A program made the translations under genes and the position numbers. A stretch of DNA of 64,000 nucleotides from Siphonodentalium dalli. Lineage: Eukaryota > Mollusca > Scaphopoda > Gadilida > Siphonodentaliidae. The notes under the pieces were generated by a model. That model was not told the origin of the DNA, ran no database searches, and saw only the letters and a list, made by a program, of their open reading frames with translations. Every line of letters starts with the position of its first letter. Position 1 is the first letter of the stretch. Below, one piece after another: positions 34,086 to 45,669 of this stretch. The DNA lies in contig CP136069.1 of NCBI GenBank assembly GCA_032622095.1, positions 167,332,394-167,396,393 of the forward strand. Direction: 5' to 3'.

Positions 34086-34329
34086 ATCACATAACACTCC
34101 CCTTGTAAAATTACCTGTGTGCCAATATTCACATATTTATGATAAAAAACGCTCTTCAATGATGGTACATGTTTATATATTATAAGTCCCCCTTTAAGTC
34201 ATCTTATGTCAAAGGAGCCTATCCTGTGATATTCCTCTGGTCATGTTGCCTATTTGTACCAATTTACCTACATATCGTCTAAGCTGATACAACGCGCCAT
34301 ATTGTACATCTATATATATATATTTACGA

Positions 34330-35090
34330 ATGTCTGTCTGTCTGTGTTCTATAGAAATTCACGGGGACCATCTATATGTCACCAAATGAGTCCAATATGG
34401 GGTAACTTTTTTACTAGGAAGATAATTGTACGGGTTAGAATGTTGACGTTGTGACGTTGTTGTCAGGGGCAGAAAGAGGGAGGGGTGGCAAAAACATTTG
34501 TCGCTGATTTCCACCAAACTTATACATTATCATATCTATGATATGAGGAATCAAATAGTGTGATTTAGAGATGTCACAATTGACGCCATTCGAGACAGGG
34601 GTGAACTTAAAGTAGAGGAATACCAAAATTGATAAAATAATACGCATACTTCTCCTTGATACAAGAAATCTAACTTGTGATACAAAGATGCTAAACTGGT
34701 GCCGTTTGGATGAGAGATGGGGAGGGTACAACATTTGATAAAAAATCTGCTTTAGCCAGTTGTTTTAGTCGTCAATTACCACCAAACTTATAAATAACCA
34801 TATCCATGATATCGGGAGTCTATATCTCATGGTGCGTAATGCTGTCAAAAGAAACTTCATTCGTGTCGGTGCCGATTTCCACCAAATTGATTCACATTCT
34901 GTTCCTTGATACGAGGAATCTAATCGGGTGACTTAAAAACGCCAAATTGGTGCCGTTTGGGTCAGGATTGGAGAGAGAAGAGGCACTACCATTGATAAAA
35001 ATGTGATAGTCGCCAATATACACCAGTTATATTTAGTTATCTCCATAATACAGATTGTGGCGTTCAAATTCCACAACCGCGACAAATGGT
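34330..35090 (+). repeat. Tandem ~130-bp core-repeat element, array 1
   Basis: A short (GTCT)n tract at 34331-34346 and 'tctatagaaattcacgggga' are followed by about five degenerate units built on 'gatttccaccaaa', 'atatcatgata', 'aatctaatcg-gtgattta' and 'ggtgccgtttggg'. Tandem cores plus a GACA/GTCT-type microsatellite recall bivalve 'pearl' elements (Helitron-related). That comparison is from general knowledge and was not tested. Confidence 0.7.
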
Positions 35091-35094
35091 GACC

Positions 35095-36950
35095 GAATTA
35101 AGCTACTCGAACAATTATATCTGCTCACTGTCATTTTTTATATGAGGACGGGAATCAGGGCATTCATACAGTGAGCTAGCAAAGTAGATACATAGAAGAA
35201 AGCATTAAAAGTATATGTATCCTTCTATTTAATAGATACATGTATTCTTGCACAATGAGAGACCTTTCTAAATGAACCAACAAGATCGATGGCCAACAAA
35301 ACGTTATCGTGAACTAGAGGTATTGTCAGCTTCCAATGTACTCGAAAATGTCGACACGGTACTCAGAAAGTGTTTGTGACGAGAGTTTGTGTAAATCGAC
35401 ACAAGTGGATCGGGCACTTTTGAAAACATCCACGGTGTCAACTGCTGACAGTTTCTGTTAACTCAAGAATGACTCTGGCTTGCCGTTAAAAGCTATATAC
35501 ATTGTATGCGTTTGGTCGGGCTCTGACGCCAGCAATCAAAGTCCGCGCCTTGTTTATACTTAACATCGTTTCGCAAGAAATTGTCTTGTTCCATTTCGGG
35601 CTGTATGCATACCTGGTATATAGTATATACTATATACATAATTATGCTATAGCAGGCGTGCCCTGCATAATCCCGGCATGATAACAAGGAACCAAACTTT
35701 GTTTATGAGTTTTATTTTGTTAAGAATGCATCCCATTCGTGAATTTAAAACAATCTCAATTTCAAACTATCAATTTGAAGGAATAAAGTCATCCCTATAA
35801 CCGATGTATGCTCTAGTCTATAACAACAACAACTCTTTACCCTCACAAAATCTGTATCTATATTGGCAAATCGCGACGTGAGTTCCGACATGTCCGATGT
35901 GACATGTTGGTACGAGACGTCCATTCTACACTCACTGGGACCGAAATTTCAAGCATTACCCGTTGGGCTTACTCCGGATACGGTATCCTGATTCTACGCG
36001 AAGACAAAGACGATTCATGTCTTAGGATGATTTCAGTTCCATTATGTCAAAGTTATTCCATGTGTTCGTTACAACTTGTTCTATCTGTTTACTTAACGAA
36101 CAGCACCGGTTCTGGGTCAGGACGAAAAGTTGCGAACAGACAGACAGACAAATATATAGATAGACAGATCTCATAATCTTTTATCTAAACATATATACAT
36201 GTAAACACACTAACTTGTGTCTTTTCGGGTAAAGCACCTTGCAGAAAATCTACCAAAAACAAAGTGGTGAACACCACGTGAAACTCGCGTTGAGAGACAT
36301 GCCCTTTGCCAGATTTGTTTAAACCCAGAATAAGACTGGATTATTGGTCCATGAGCGATAATTGTTTTTCAGTGAATACATTCCATGAGCGTGCACGCGG
36401 TTCGCGATTATTTATGAGATCTTATGAGGCTGGTGGCCTTTTGTTGTCGCTCGATTATTGTGAAAGATCAGATTTTTGAGAGGGGTCCAATATTAGCCTT
36501 TAGTTCATCAAACAACGTTCTATTGAAATTAAATTTCTATGGGAAAGAGCATTATACCTACCGAAGCTCTCCAGGTCTACCTGGATAATGGCTTTGCTTG
36601 GAATAAACTAGAACAACAAACCATGAAATTTGCGAAACACAATGACCATTCAATTTTCGAGAAGGATGTATCCTTTATGTCTTTTGCAAAGAAACTGGCT
36701 AATATTGACCACTTTTACACTCTAATTGGTTCATTCTTCTAACATCCGATCCAAGACTAACAACTTACAAACTCTAAAATAGTTTATTACACGCTTATTC
36801 CTAGAAATAAAGTGTTATTGCTGTTCAATATTTACAAATCCATATGGAACGTAAGTTCCTTACGCATCGCGTTGACGTAACATGACGTACATTGCGTTCA
36901 CCTCAACCATGAAACTGGAACTATTTAAATAAAAGAATCATCACACAAAA
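35095..36950. other. No gene recognised
   Basis: Long stretch without recognised repeats apart from a (GACA)-type tract near 36136-36170. Frames at 35904-36176 and 36539-36742 lack domain features and splice context. Confidence 0.35.
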
Positions 36951-36954
36951 AAAT

Positions 36955-36955
36955 A

Positions 36956-36994
<39 letters not shown>
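36955..36994. repeat. (TA)n microsatellite
   Basis: Dinucleotide tract directly abutting the palindrome that starts at 36995. Confidence 0.9.
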
Positions 36995-36998
<4 letters not shown>

Positions 36999-37151
36999 AT
37001 TAACTGTCATGTGGACTGTTTTTATGGAGATGTAACGGTGAGGTAAGTGGACATAACTTGTGTAAAACCCGAAGGGTTTTACATACAAGTTATGACCACT
37101 TACCTCACCGTTACATCTCCATAAAAATAGTCCACATGATAGTTAATCCTT
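36995..37151. mobile_element. 157-bp near-perfect palindrome (hairpin MITE)
   Basis: The two halves, about 75 bp each, are complementary almost throughout. 'aaggattaactgtcatgtgg' pairs with 'ccacatgatagttaatcctt', and the centre is 'aaaacccgaagggtttta'. There are only a few mismatches. It sits in a (TA)n tract, so a TA target duplication is likely but cannot be delimited. Non-coding. Confidence 0.8.
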
Positions 37152-37154
37152 ATA

Positions 37155-37922
37155 TTTATATACATTTAGCGAAAAAGCTACTTTTGTAAATATATTTAAA
37201 TCGAAAAGTGTATCGTGACAAAATCAGCCCAAAATACCCAATAGCACCCTTGGCAAAAGTTAATAGGAACAATTTCTCTTCATATTGAAACCCGATGATG
37301 TATTAAGTCAATCATGCGCGAGTCCAAATGCGCCCAACACATTACGCGTTCGTCTTTCCAAACCTAATGACGTATCGATGGTGTTATTAGCTTGGTGTTA
37401 TTGAGTCATTGCGCATTCACCGAGAAATAACTGCAACTAGCCACGTGGGCGCCGACCAATCAGAATGGTGGATTTAGTGATGACAACACTTAGTGTGTAA
37501 ATATATATATATATCGGAAGTATCTTCAATGTTCATTACACATTATGATTATGTATATATATCCAAAGGTTTATAATTATGATGACTAGTACACTTGAAT
37601 ACATAATGCTATCATGAGAATGAGTATCGATGGATGCCATGCACAATTAGTAGTCCAACAGTATGTGGTTAAATGAAATTCCCAGACAATCGTAAAGGTG
37701 GAATACACGATTGCGATGTATGAGGCATCTATAGGGGAAGTCATACAATATCAGATGGGACCACTATACGAATCAGAACGAGCCATTTGTTTCAAGTAGC
37801 TGTAATGTTCATAAACCTGTTCATTGGTGTGCATTGCCATAACCGTGTCGTATTGCATAATGACATTGCTTGTCAAAGCGATACTGCACAATGAAAAAAA
37901 ATCATTTCATCACGTTACATGT
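37155..37922. other. No feature recognised
   Basis: AT-rich; (TA)n near 37500. No gene seen. Confidence 0.3.
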
Positions 37923-37924
37923 GT

Positions 37925-38372
37925 CAGGAGTTAAGTATCAATGTCAGTGTTTTCTTGCTACAAGAAATGGATTCGATTTGCATAATGTGCCACCCTGCCA
38001 GGAAGGAACACACAATTGACAAAACATTTTGCCGTCGATTTCCGGCTAACGTGTATATGTTGTCATCTCCATTGTACAACGCATATATGGTATGATTCAA
38101 AGTTGCCAAGGTGGCACGACCGGAGTCAGGGACGGGGCTGAGTGAGCATCACCAACATTTATATAAACGTTTTTGATCGTGGACTTTCTGCGAACTAAAA
38201 TAACTATATTTCCATGATATAAGAAACAAAATTGTATAATTTAAATTTAAAGGGGCACCATTCGAGTCATGACTGGTGAGAATGGGAAGGAGCGCCAAAA
38301 TTATTAAAAATGTGGGTTTAAAGTTTCCAAATTGATGGTGTCTATAAGTCAGGAATGCGATGATCATCGTGT
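37925..38372 (+). repeat. Tandem ~130-bp core-repeat element, array 2
   Basis: About three diverged units with 'gccgtcgatttccggct', 'atttccatgatataag' and 'caccattcgagtcatgac', the same core family as array 1. Confidence 0.55.
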
Positions 38373-38374
38373 GC

Positions 38375-39600
38375 CGTTAATAATATGTGGATCATATCAC
38401 AAATATAACTTCGTACATTTGGAATATTTTGGGATACTTTTTGACAAGCTGTTCAATTAAAGTCATGCTTTTGGAAATGTAGCTGCATATGGTTGACGTG
38501 CTCAATACGTTTTTTGCGGGAAGCGCTCCATTCTAAAGGAAGGCGCTTTCGTATTCTATAGTGCTATGGGGGAAAATATACATAGCCCATGTTCCAATGC
38601 CATCGGTGGTTGTGTGTGGCATCCTTTTTGGTATCTAATTTATTATTACTGATTCGCAGTCTAGTAACATTATCCTATTTTTTATTGATTTTGTGTGTGA
38701 TATACATATATCATTTATCCAGTCCGATCCAAGGGTATGTGAACACGTGAGGGCGCTATAAAAGCTTCGTGATATGGACCAATCTTTGATGTTGACAAAT
38801 AAGGCCCAATTATTCAACCAACCAAATTTTTATATATATTAATATTTTGTTATCTGATAACAAATATTAAAAAAGATAGGTTAATTTTTAATTTGGGGAA
38901 GGTCGGGTAACCCTGCAATCAACACAGTATACTTTCCAAAGTAAAGGCAGTCATCAGATAGAGACAAGAAAGATATAATATAATAACAAATGATACTGTA
39001 ATCGTGCTAGTTTACCCCATTCACATGCGAATTTGAATATTAATTCTGAATCCAATCTTTGAGGAAGACATTTCTTATGTTTGTAACATCAGTATGTCGC
39101 TTTTTTATATCAAAATACAGATAATTAAAACCAGCCAGTTTTAGGTTGTAAGAAGATTCAATGTGTTCTATTTGAATACGTAATAATTAAAATATTTGCA
39201 TACGGGACAAGTCGACCAGGATAATTTTATAATTTCCAGGTTGCTATATCATTCTAAGTGACACATAAAACAGTTTAGTCCTGAAAGTAATTCCAAAATC
39301 CAACTTGCTACAAAAGACTCTCAAGCCTAGTTTCGTTCTGCATTGTTCCAAGTGCGCATATATCCACATCACATTAGTATTATATTATGTAAAGAAAGAA
39401 GTGTTACTGTATAATTGGATTGATCTGAATGAAAGGATATACATTTCTCTACAGTTTGGTGTTAGAGCGACCCTTATAATCCATCTGATGGGCTCTCCCC
39501 AGACCTTCCAAACTTTAAATATTGACCCCCTCGAAAACATAAAATATGCACTTAGGACAAGTTGGAACTTAAGTCGCGAAATGTCTGTCTGTTATACATA
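38375..39600. other. No gene recognised
   Basis: AT-rich, with no repeat recognised and no domain-bearing frame. Confidence 0.3.
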
Positions 39601-39602
39601 AC

Positions 39603-40101
39603 TTATAAATAAGCATTTCCATATCAGGAGTCAAAATCTAATGGTGCGTAAAATTGTCAAGATTGGCGTCATTCGAGTCAGAGGTGCACTGAAGGGAGAG
39701 GGGTACAACAATAGTTTTAGTTCCGATGTCCACCAAATTTATACACATTCTTCTCCAGGAATCTAATCGTGTGATTTAAAGACGATAAATTTGTGCCAGT
39801 TGGGTTAGAGATTTCCACAGGTTATTTATATTCATCTTCATAATAAACCTAATTGAATGGTTTAAATATGTCAAAAGTGGCACCGCTTGAGTCGGGGATA
39901 GGGAGGGGAGGGTCACCGAAACTGATAAAAATATGTTTAGCTCCAATTTCCACCACATTCACATATATACACGTTCTCTAATGATACGAGATATCAAGTC
40001 GTGTGGGTTAAAGACGCCGCCTTTGGTACCTGCATTTGCGAACGTCTGACTGTCTTTGTTCTATATAACTTCACGAGGGACCAAAGCGGTAACTTAAAGA
40101 T
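39603..40101 (+). repeat. Tandem ~130-bp core-repeat element, array 3 (left part)
   Basis: Three to four units ('ccgatgtccaccaaattt', 'tctccaggaatctaatcgtg', 'gtggcaccgcttgagtcggg') are followed by 'gtctttgttctatataactt'. The array stops at 40101, where a LINE is inserted, and resumes at 41581. Confidence 0.7.
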
Positions 40102-41580
40102 AATGAATGAATGAATGAGTTTATTGCTAGCCACGAATTGACATGGAACATGCAAACATATATACATATATACAAAAGCACCAAAATATATCGATGCGCA
40201 GTTGGGAACATCAGCATAAATACACATGTATCTAATATACATTCAAGATATATATACTGGTAACTCAACACCGCTACTCACAATTGTGAGCAGATCTTGA
40301 TCATGCACCGTCCATACTTCACACCCACATCGAAATTCAAAGGAAAATAAATTGAGTCCCTCTGTGCAAACAAAAGGATGTGGTTAAAGATGCGCAATTG
40401 GGTAAGGTGTATAGTCACATTAAAACACCCTTTTACTTAATTCTCTGAATGCTTTATTCAAGAAAATCGACACGGATTTCAGAAGGCTCACATTCTGTGT
40501 GGAGAGAAGTCTGTGAAACTTCCCCCTGTCTGGGATCTCCCGATGACATTTCGGGATATATTGTCTACGCAATTCATTGAAATAACTACACATAATCATA
40601 AAGTGATATTCGTCGCCCAGGCCAGATTGACAAAGGGGACATACTCTTTGTTCTTTCTGTATCTTTTTCCATCGGCCACTTTCTATGGCTAATCGGTGAT
40701 TAGAAGTTCTTATCTTCATGAGAGATTCACTCAAATGTGATGGTAGTTCGATCAAATACGTTTTCATTTCGAACGTGGGAGTTATAAAGTTATACAAATT
40801 ACGCCTGGATGTTGACGTCATGTTACCATACCATTCTTGGTGAAACTGGTCGATCAAGATCTGCTTTAATTGTGCGCTGTCACGTTTAGAGAGTTGTAAT
40901 TGTGCAATCCATTTGGAATTAGAACCAGTGTTTTGCAATATACTTTTTATGGATCTGACCCATCTAAGTTTGTGTTCATAACTGCTGTCGTTTTGATATA
41001 ACGTGTAAGTAATATGGTACATATTTTTGGCCAATTCAGAACCCTCGTCAGATAACAATTTTGACCAGTAAGAAATAGCTCGACATTTGGCCTCTATTAT
41101 AAGAGGATGCCTTCCTAACTCTCCATAAACCATGAAATTTGGCGTACTAGATTTCATGCCGAGTAAAATTTTGCAGAACTTGATATGCACGGCTTCAACC
41201 GTTTCCATTGACTCAAAAAACCATATTTCACTGCTGTATAATAAAATAGGTAGAACCATAGCATCAAACAGCTGTAGCATGAGGTCTACTGGGAACTTCA
41301 TATTTCTGGTTTTGTTCAAGATGGCATACATTGCTTTGGTCGCTACTCTGCTGGTTTTTTTGACTGCCCTACAACATCTGCCATTGTAAAAGAATTCTAC
41401 ACCTAGGTACATGAATTATTTTACAATATATATATGTATACCGTTATATACAAACACGGGTAAGCACTTGGGTTGTCTTTTACAAAATATCACAACTTTA
41501 GTTTTTTGCGTGTTTACTTGAAGACCCCAAGCGATTGCATAATCATGAAACGCTGAAAGTGCTCTGTGCATTGAATGGTG
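40102..41580 (-). pseudogene. 5'-truncated LINE (CR1/L2-like), ORF2 C-terminal part
   Basis: The minus-strand frame runs from about 41580 to a stop at 40420, with a single internal TAA at 41416-41418; the frames on either side are in register. It starts within the RT palm/thumb region (AIAWGLQVNTQKTKVVIF). It continues with FMYLGVEFFYNG, MVLPILLYSSEIWF, FCKILLGMKSS and YGELGRHPL, then a C-terminal region with RTSNHRLAIESGRW and the zinc-knuckle-like CPLCQSGLGDEYHFMIMC. Upstream RT motifs and the endonuclease are missing. The 3' UTR ends at about 40102 with AATAAA-like bases and an (ATTC)n tail. It is inserted into the tandem-core array. It resembles the 16.5-kb remnant but is much better preserved. 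Confidence 0.88.
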
Positions 41581-42025
41581 CGGGTTAAAATCATCTAAAG
41601 TAACTATTTTGGTGGCAGGGGCAGAAAAGGGGGAGAGGCAGCAAAAATTATGAAATAGTTTTGTTGCCGATTTCCACCAATTTTGTACATAATCATCTTC
41701 ATTACGTGGCGCCCCTCGAGTCACAGAGGGGAGAGGGAAACCAAAGTTGATAACAAAACATATATATTTCTAGCGCCGTTTCCACCAAATTACTACAAAT
41801 CATCTACAGTATACCGTGAGTCTAATGCACGTGGCTTAAATATGTCAAAAGTGACGCCGTTAGAGCTAATAATGGGGAGGGACACCAAAGCCGATAAATT
41901 ATGTTTAGCACTAATTTCCACCACATTGTTCGCCAATGATACGAGAAATAAAATCATGTGGGTTAAAGACGCTACTATTTGTGCCGTTTAGTTCAGGAAT
42001 AGAGAGAGGAGTATTACCATTGATA
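41581..42025 (+). repeat. Tandem ~130-bp core-repeat element, array 3 (right part)
   Basis: It resumes with 'cgggttaaaatcatct...ggcaggggcagaaaaggggg', which corresponds to 34430-34470 in array 1, and continues for about three units. It was split from 39603-40101 by the LINE. Confidence 0.7.
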
Positions 42026-42724
42026 TATTAAGTTACTGGAATAATTATATTTCTCAACTGGCATATTTGTATGGGTATATATGCACGATGCACGTGATTT
42101 CTTTCATTATTTTAGAACAGACTCATAGCATATATAACAAAAAAAGCTTAAAATCCAGCACATACAGCAGATATATAGCAATATGTATATTTAAACTGAA
42201 AATAATTAACCAGTATAGCACCATGAACAGAGGAGCACCTGGACATTACTTTAAAACATCTTCATGGCTATGTGATAACCAGGAGTCCTCAAAATCTTAG
42301 TCTAACCCACTAGATGTATTTATACATCTATATGTAAAACACATTTGTCCTCTTTTTTTGTTCTTTTTTTGCGAACTAATGTGTTTGTGATGTTCATGTT
42401 TTGATCCCAAAAATAAAAATATTTATTAAAAAAACAATCATCGCTTGCAACCACTTCGACTGTACAATTAAAAAATGCTAACTGCATCTGAAGTATGCAC
42501 ATTTGTAAATAAATACTTCTTTATTGGTGAGACGAATTAGTCGCGATAAACAACATGGCAATGACTCCGACAACCTGTGAGCCACTACATATAATCCATG
42601 TACAAGAATGACGTTTTGTGAATCCATTTGGATATACAATTTATGAGAATACATGTAACTTTTGAGCAAGAGTATTCTCAATTCCCACCAAATGTCCATA
42701 GCTAAGGGTGTCACACCATTTTAA
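42026..42724. other. No gene recognised
   Basis: AT-rich. It may be the body of the element ending at 42753, but no internal structure supports that firmly. Confidence 0.3.
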
Positions 42725-42753
42725 CCTGGGCAACGCCGGGTAAACCTGCTAGT
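42725..42753 (+). mobile_element. Helitron-like 3' terminus
   Basis: CCTGGGCAACGCCGGG forms a short GC stem-loop and is followed by TAAACCTG and CTAGT at 42749-42753. Hairpin plus CTRR-T is the Helitron 3' signature. The matching 5' end was not identified. Confidence 0.55.
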
Positions 42754-42759
42754 AATATT

Positions 42760-43650
42760 ATATTTAAGTTCCCCTTTATGGCCAACGTCACCTATCTACT
42801 GGTATTCCCCATGACATTCCCATGACATTCCCCGGGTGTTGACCCCTGTGTACAAATATTCAGCACCGATGGAAACAGCCGTTTGGTTGCCCATAGCCCA
42901 ACAAACAAAAACAACCCAAACTATTAAGTTGTATTAGTATAGATTATTACTATAACAAATTTATAAAATTATATCGTTTTTATCACTTAATGTATGCGGT
43001 TTCGTGTGACAAAGCTACAAAACACAGAATGTGTTTATTATACAGCATAGATCACATCTAAATTTAGAATGTTTATATTTTTGGTGTCAATAATAAGAGC
43101 GATATACATTAAATTCCCTTCTCCTGTGTACAATGGAAGGCAAGAAGACATAACTACATCTAAATTGCATACTAATCATGTCAAAAATTATTAATAAATC
43201 ATGTGTCGAACCGTCTTCGATGAAGTGTCGAAACGTCCAAGTGCTTGAGCAAAAACAACCAAATGCCAAAAACCCAGGTACCGAAACGTCCTGAAAACTA
43301 CGATAAGTATAACGTGGCCTCTATGATTCGTACAATTATTCGCTCAAAATTACAACGCCACAAAAGAGTTCCGAATTCCACTTGATAATTTTCACTTTCA
43401 TTACAGAATATTCCCAAATTCATCCCGGAATATTCCATAGTACCACTAATATCCTGGACGTACACAGTGAATTGTGAATAGTTGACATGATATTTTTTTT
43501 TCGGCAGAAGATAGGAATCAATGAAAGATAACAGATGAGCTGACATATCATGCATGCATGGAGAATGGATTTAGTTTTAATTACGCCCGGAATTCAAAAT
43601 CCACCATAGCGTACATGTTCCCCAACTCTCAACTAAACAAATTCTTATCA
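42760..43650. other. No gene recognised
   Basis: AT-rich. No repeats matched and no domain-bearing frame seen. Confidence 0.3.
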
Positions 43651-43654
43651 AATT

Positions 43655-44765
43655 GAATGCCCCCCCCCGAATCCCTCACCCAAACGGCACCGATTTGGTT
43701 TCTTTAAATCGCACGATTAGAATCATCGTATCATGGAGAATAATATGTATCAATTTGGTGGAAATCGGCGATAAAAATTACTCTTATTAATTTTGGTGCC
43801 CATCTCCCGCTACGTGCACCCTGACTCGAACGGCGCCATATCGTGGAGATGATTATGTATAAATTTGATGGAATCTGCGACAAAAAATATTTCATCATTT
43901 TTGCTGCCCCTCTCCACTTTATGCCCTTAACACCAACACAGACGGACAGACATTTGCAAATATAGGCACCAAATGTGGCGTCTATAGCACACACGATTGT
44001 ATTCCTCGTATCGTATCGAAGAACGTGTATTAATTTTGTGGAAATTGGTGCTAAACATATTTGTGTCAGTTTTTGTGACCATCCCCTTTTAACACTGACG
44101 CAAGCGGCGCTAGTTTGACATCTTTAAACCACACAATTAGACTCATTATGAAGATGAATATACATGTATCTAAAATTGGTGGAAATCGGCGGCTAAACAA
44201 AAACGGCACCAATTTGGCGTATTTAGGTCACACGATTAGATCTTCATCATGGATAAGAATGTGTAACTATTTGGTGGAAATCGGCGCTAAAAATATGTTT
44301 AACAATTTTGGTGCCCCTCTCCCCTACCGTGCACCCCTGACACGAACGTCAGCACTTTTGACATTTTAAAACCACACGATTAGATTCCTGATATCAAGGA
44401 GATCATTATATATATATACGTTTGGTGGTAATCGGCAACTAAACAAATTCTTAGACCCCCCCCTCTCACACCGAAACAGCACCGATTTTGGCGTCTTTAA
44501 ATCACACGATTATATTCCTCGTATCATGGAAAAGAATGTGAACCAATTTGGTGGAAATCGGCGCTAAAAATATTTCTATCAATTTGGGTACCCCTCCCCC
44601 TTCCGTGCACCCTGACTCGAACAGCGCTTCTTTTAACATATTTAAATCACACCAATAGAGTCCTCATCTCGTAGATATGATTATGTATAAGTTTGGTGGA
44701 CATCGGCGATTGTTTTGCCGCCCCTCCCCCTTTTCTGCCCTGACAAGAACAACGTCACTTTATTT
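43655..44765 (-). repeat. Tandem ~130-bp core-repeat element, array 4 (about 8 units)
   Basis: The largest array of the family, in the opposite orientation to array 1. Units carry 'tttggtggaaatcggcg', 'gcccctctcccc', 'caccctgactcgaac' and 'cacacgattagattcc'. A short 'cagacggacagacattt' tract at about 43938 interrupts it, suggesting two elements joined. Confidence 0.75.
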
Positions 44766-44880
44766 TCACGAGTATGATTCAGCAAATGGGGGCCGAGCTT
44801 TAGCTGAATCATACGAGCGAAATAAACCTAGTATCTCGTCAAACTTTATGGGTATTGTTTTATCCATCGCCAACGTTTAA

Positions 44881-45248
44881 AGCCGCTTTCACACATGTCC
44901 GTTTCTCGGATGCGTTTCGGTGCGTTGTAAGTAACGCAAGTCAGTTGCTTTCACACATGTGCGTTTCCTCCGTGCGTTTCTCAAACTAACGGACGTGCGT
45001 TTCTACTGATTTTCTAGTATTTAAAGGGATTCCTCTCTTTTAAAATGGAATCTTCAGACGATAAAGCCGCTTTCACACATGTCCGTTTCTCGGATGCGTT
45101 TCGGTGCGTTGTAAGTAACGCAAGTCAGTTGCTTTCACACATGTGCGTTTTCTCCGTGCGTTTCTCAAACTAACGGACGTGCGTTTCTACTGATTTTCTA
45201 GTATTTATAGGGATTCCTCTCTTTTAAAATGGAATCTTCAGACGATAA
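44881..45248 (+). repeat. 184-bp tandem duplication of the Harbinger left end
   Basis: The TIR start AGCCGC occurs at 44881 and again at 45065. The two 184-bp units, running to 'cttcagacgataa', differ at only a few positions (for example 'tttaaaggg' versus 'tttatagg'). The duplication copies the TIR, the leader and the first codons of the transposase. Subterminal 'ctttcacacatgt' is repeated within each unit. Confidence 0.9.
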
Positions 45249-45531
45249 GGATATATTTCTGTTCTCGTTGGTGCATTGGTACAACGAAAGAAAAAGGCGG
45301 CCACGTCGTTTCTTGAACATCCGATAGTGAAAAGGCACAAGGAGCAAGGGGCGTTTGTGAACCTTATATCATTGCCGATCTGGACTTCGACGAGCAGAAG
45401 TTTATAGCCTACCTGCGTGTGACACGAGAGCAGTTTGCTTTAATTCTCCATTTTATCTCAGAAGATATCACCAAGAGGAACAGGATGAGGGAAGGTATTT
45501 GCCCCAAGCAGAGGCTTGCCATCTGTTTAAG
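45229..45531 (+). pseudogene. Harbinger transposase, broken first exon
   Basis: The ATG at 45229 opens a frame (MESSDDKDIFLFSL...) that stops at 45325 because of a frameshift. A neighbouring frame carries HPIVKRHKEQGAFVNLI, then a second shift leads to DLDFDEQKFIAYLRVTREQF and ICPKQRLAICLR. The pattern of 'hPi..r...G.F..L', 'd...F..Y.R...eqF' and 'i...qRLai.LR' matches the N-terminal region of HARBI1-like nucleases. The frame runs into a consensus donor AAG/GTATGT at 45531/45532, just after the conserved LR. The catalytic DDE region should follow in later exons but is not present. Confidence 0.8.
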
Positions 45532-45669
45532 GTATGTTGGGTCATATCAAATATATTGTTAATGACAAAAAGGGTCAAATTCTGACCGAACGGACAAAAA
45601 TGCAAATAGTTTGCGTGTTTACTTCAATAATTGTATTACACATCCGTTATTAATAATGTACATGTATTA

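Noticed and set aside
35610-35645. Possible regulatory palindrome 'tatatagtatatactatata'
   Set aside because: An AT-only self-complementary run is expected by chance in this composition.
36539-36742. 67-residue frame starting MGKSIIPTEALQ as a small gene
   Set aside because: Composition is protein-like, but there is no domain, splice context or regulatory signal to support it.
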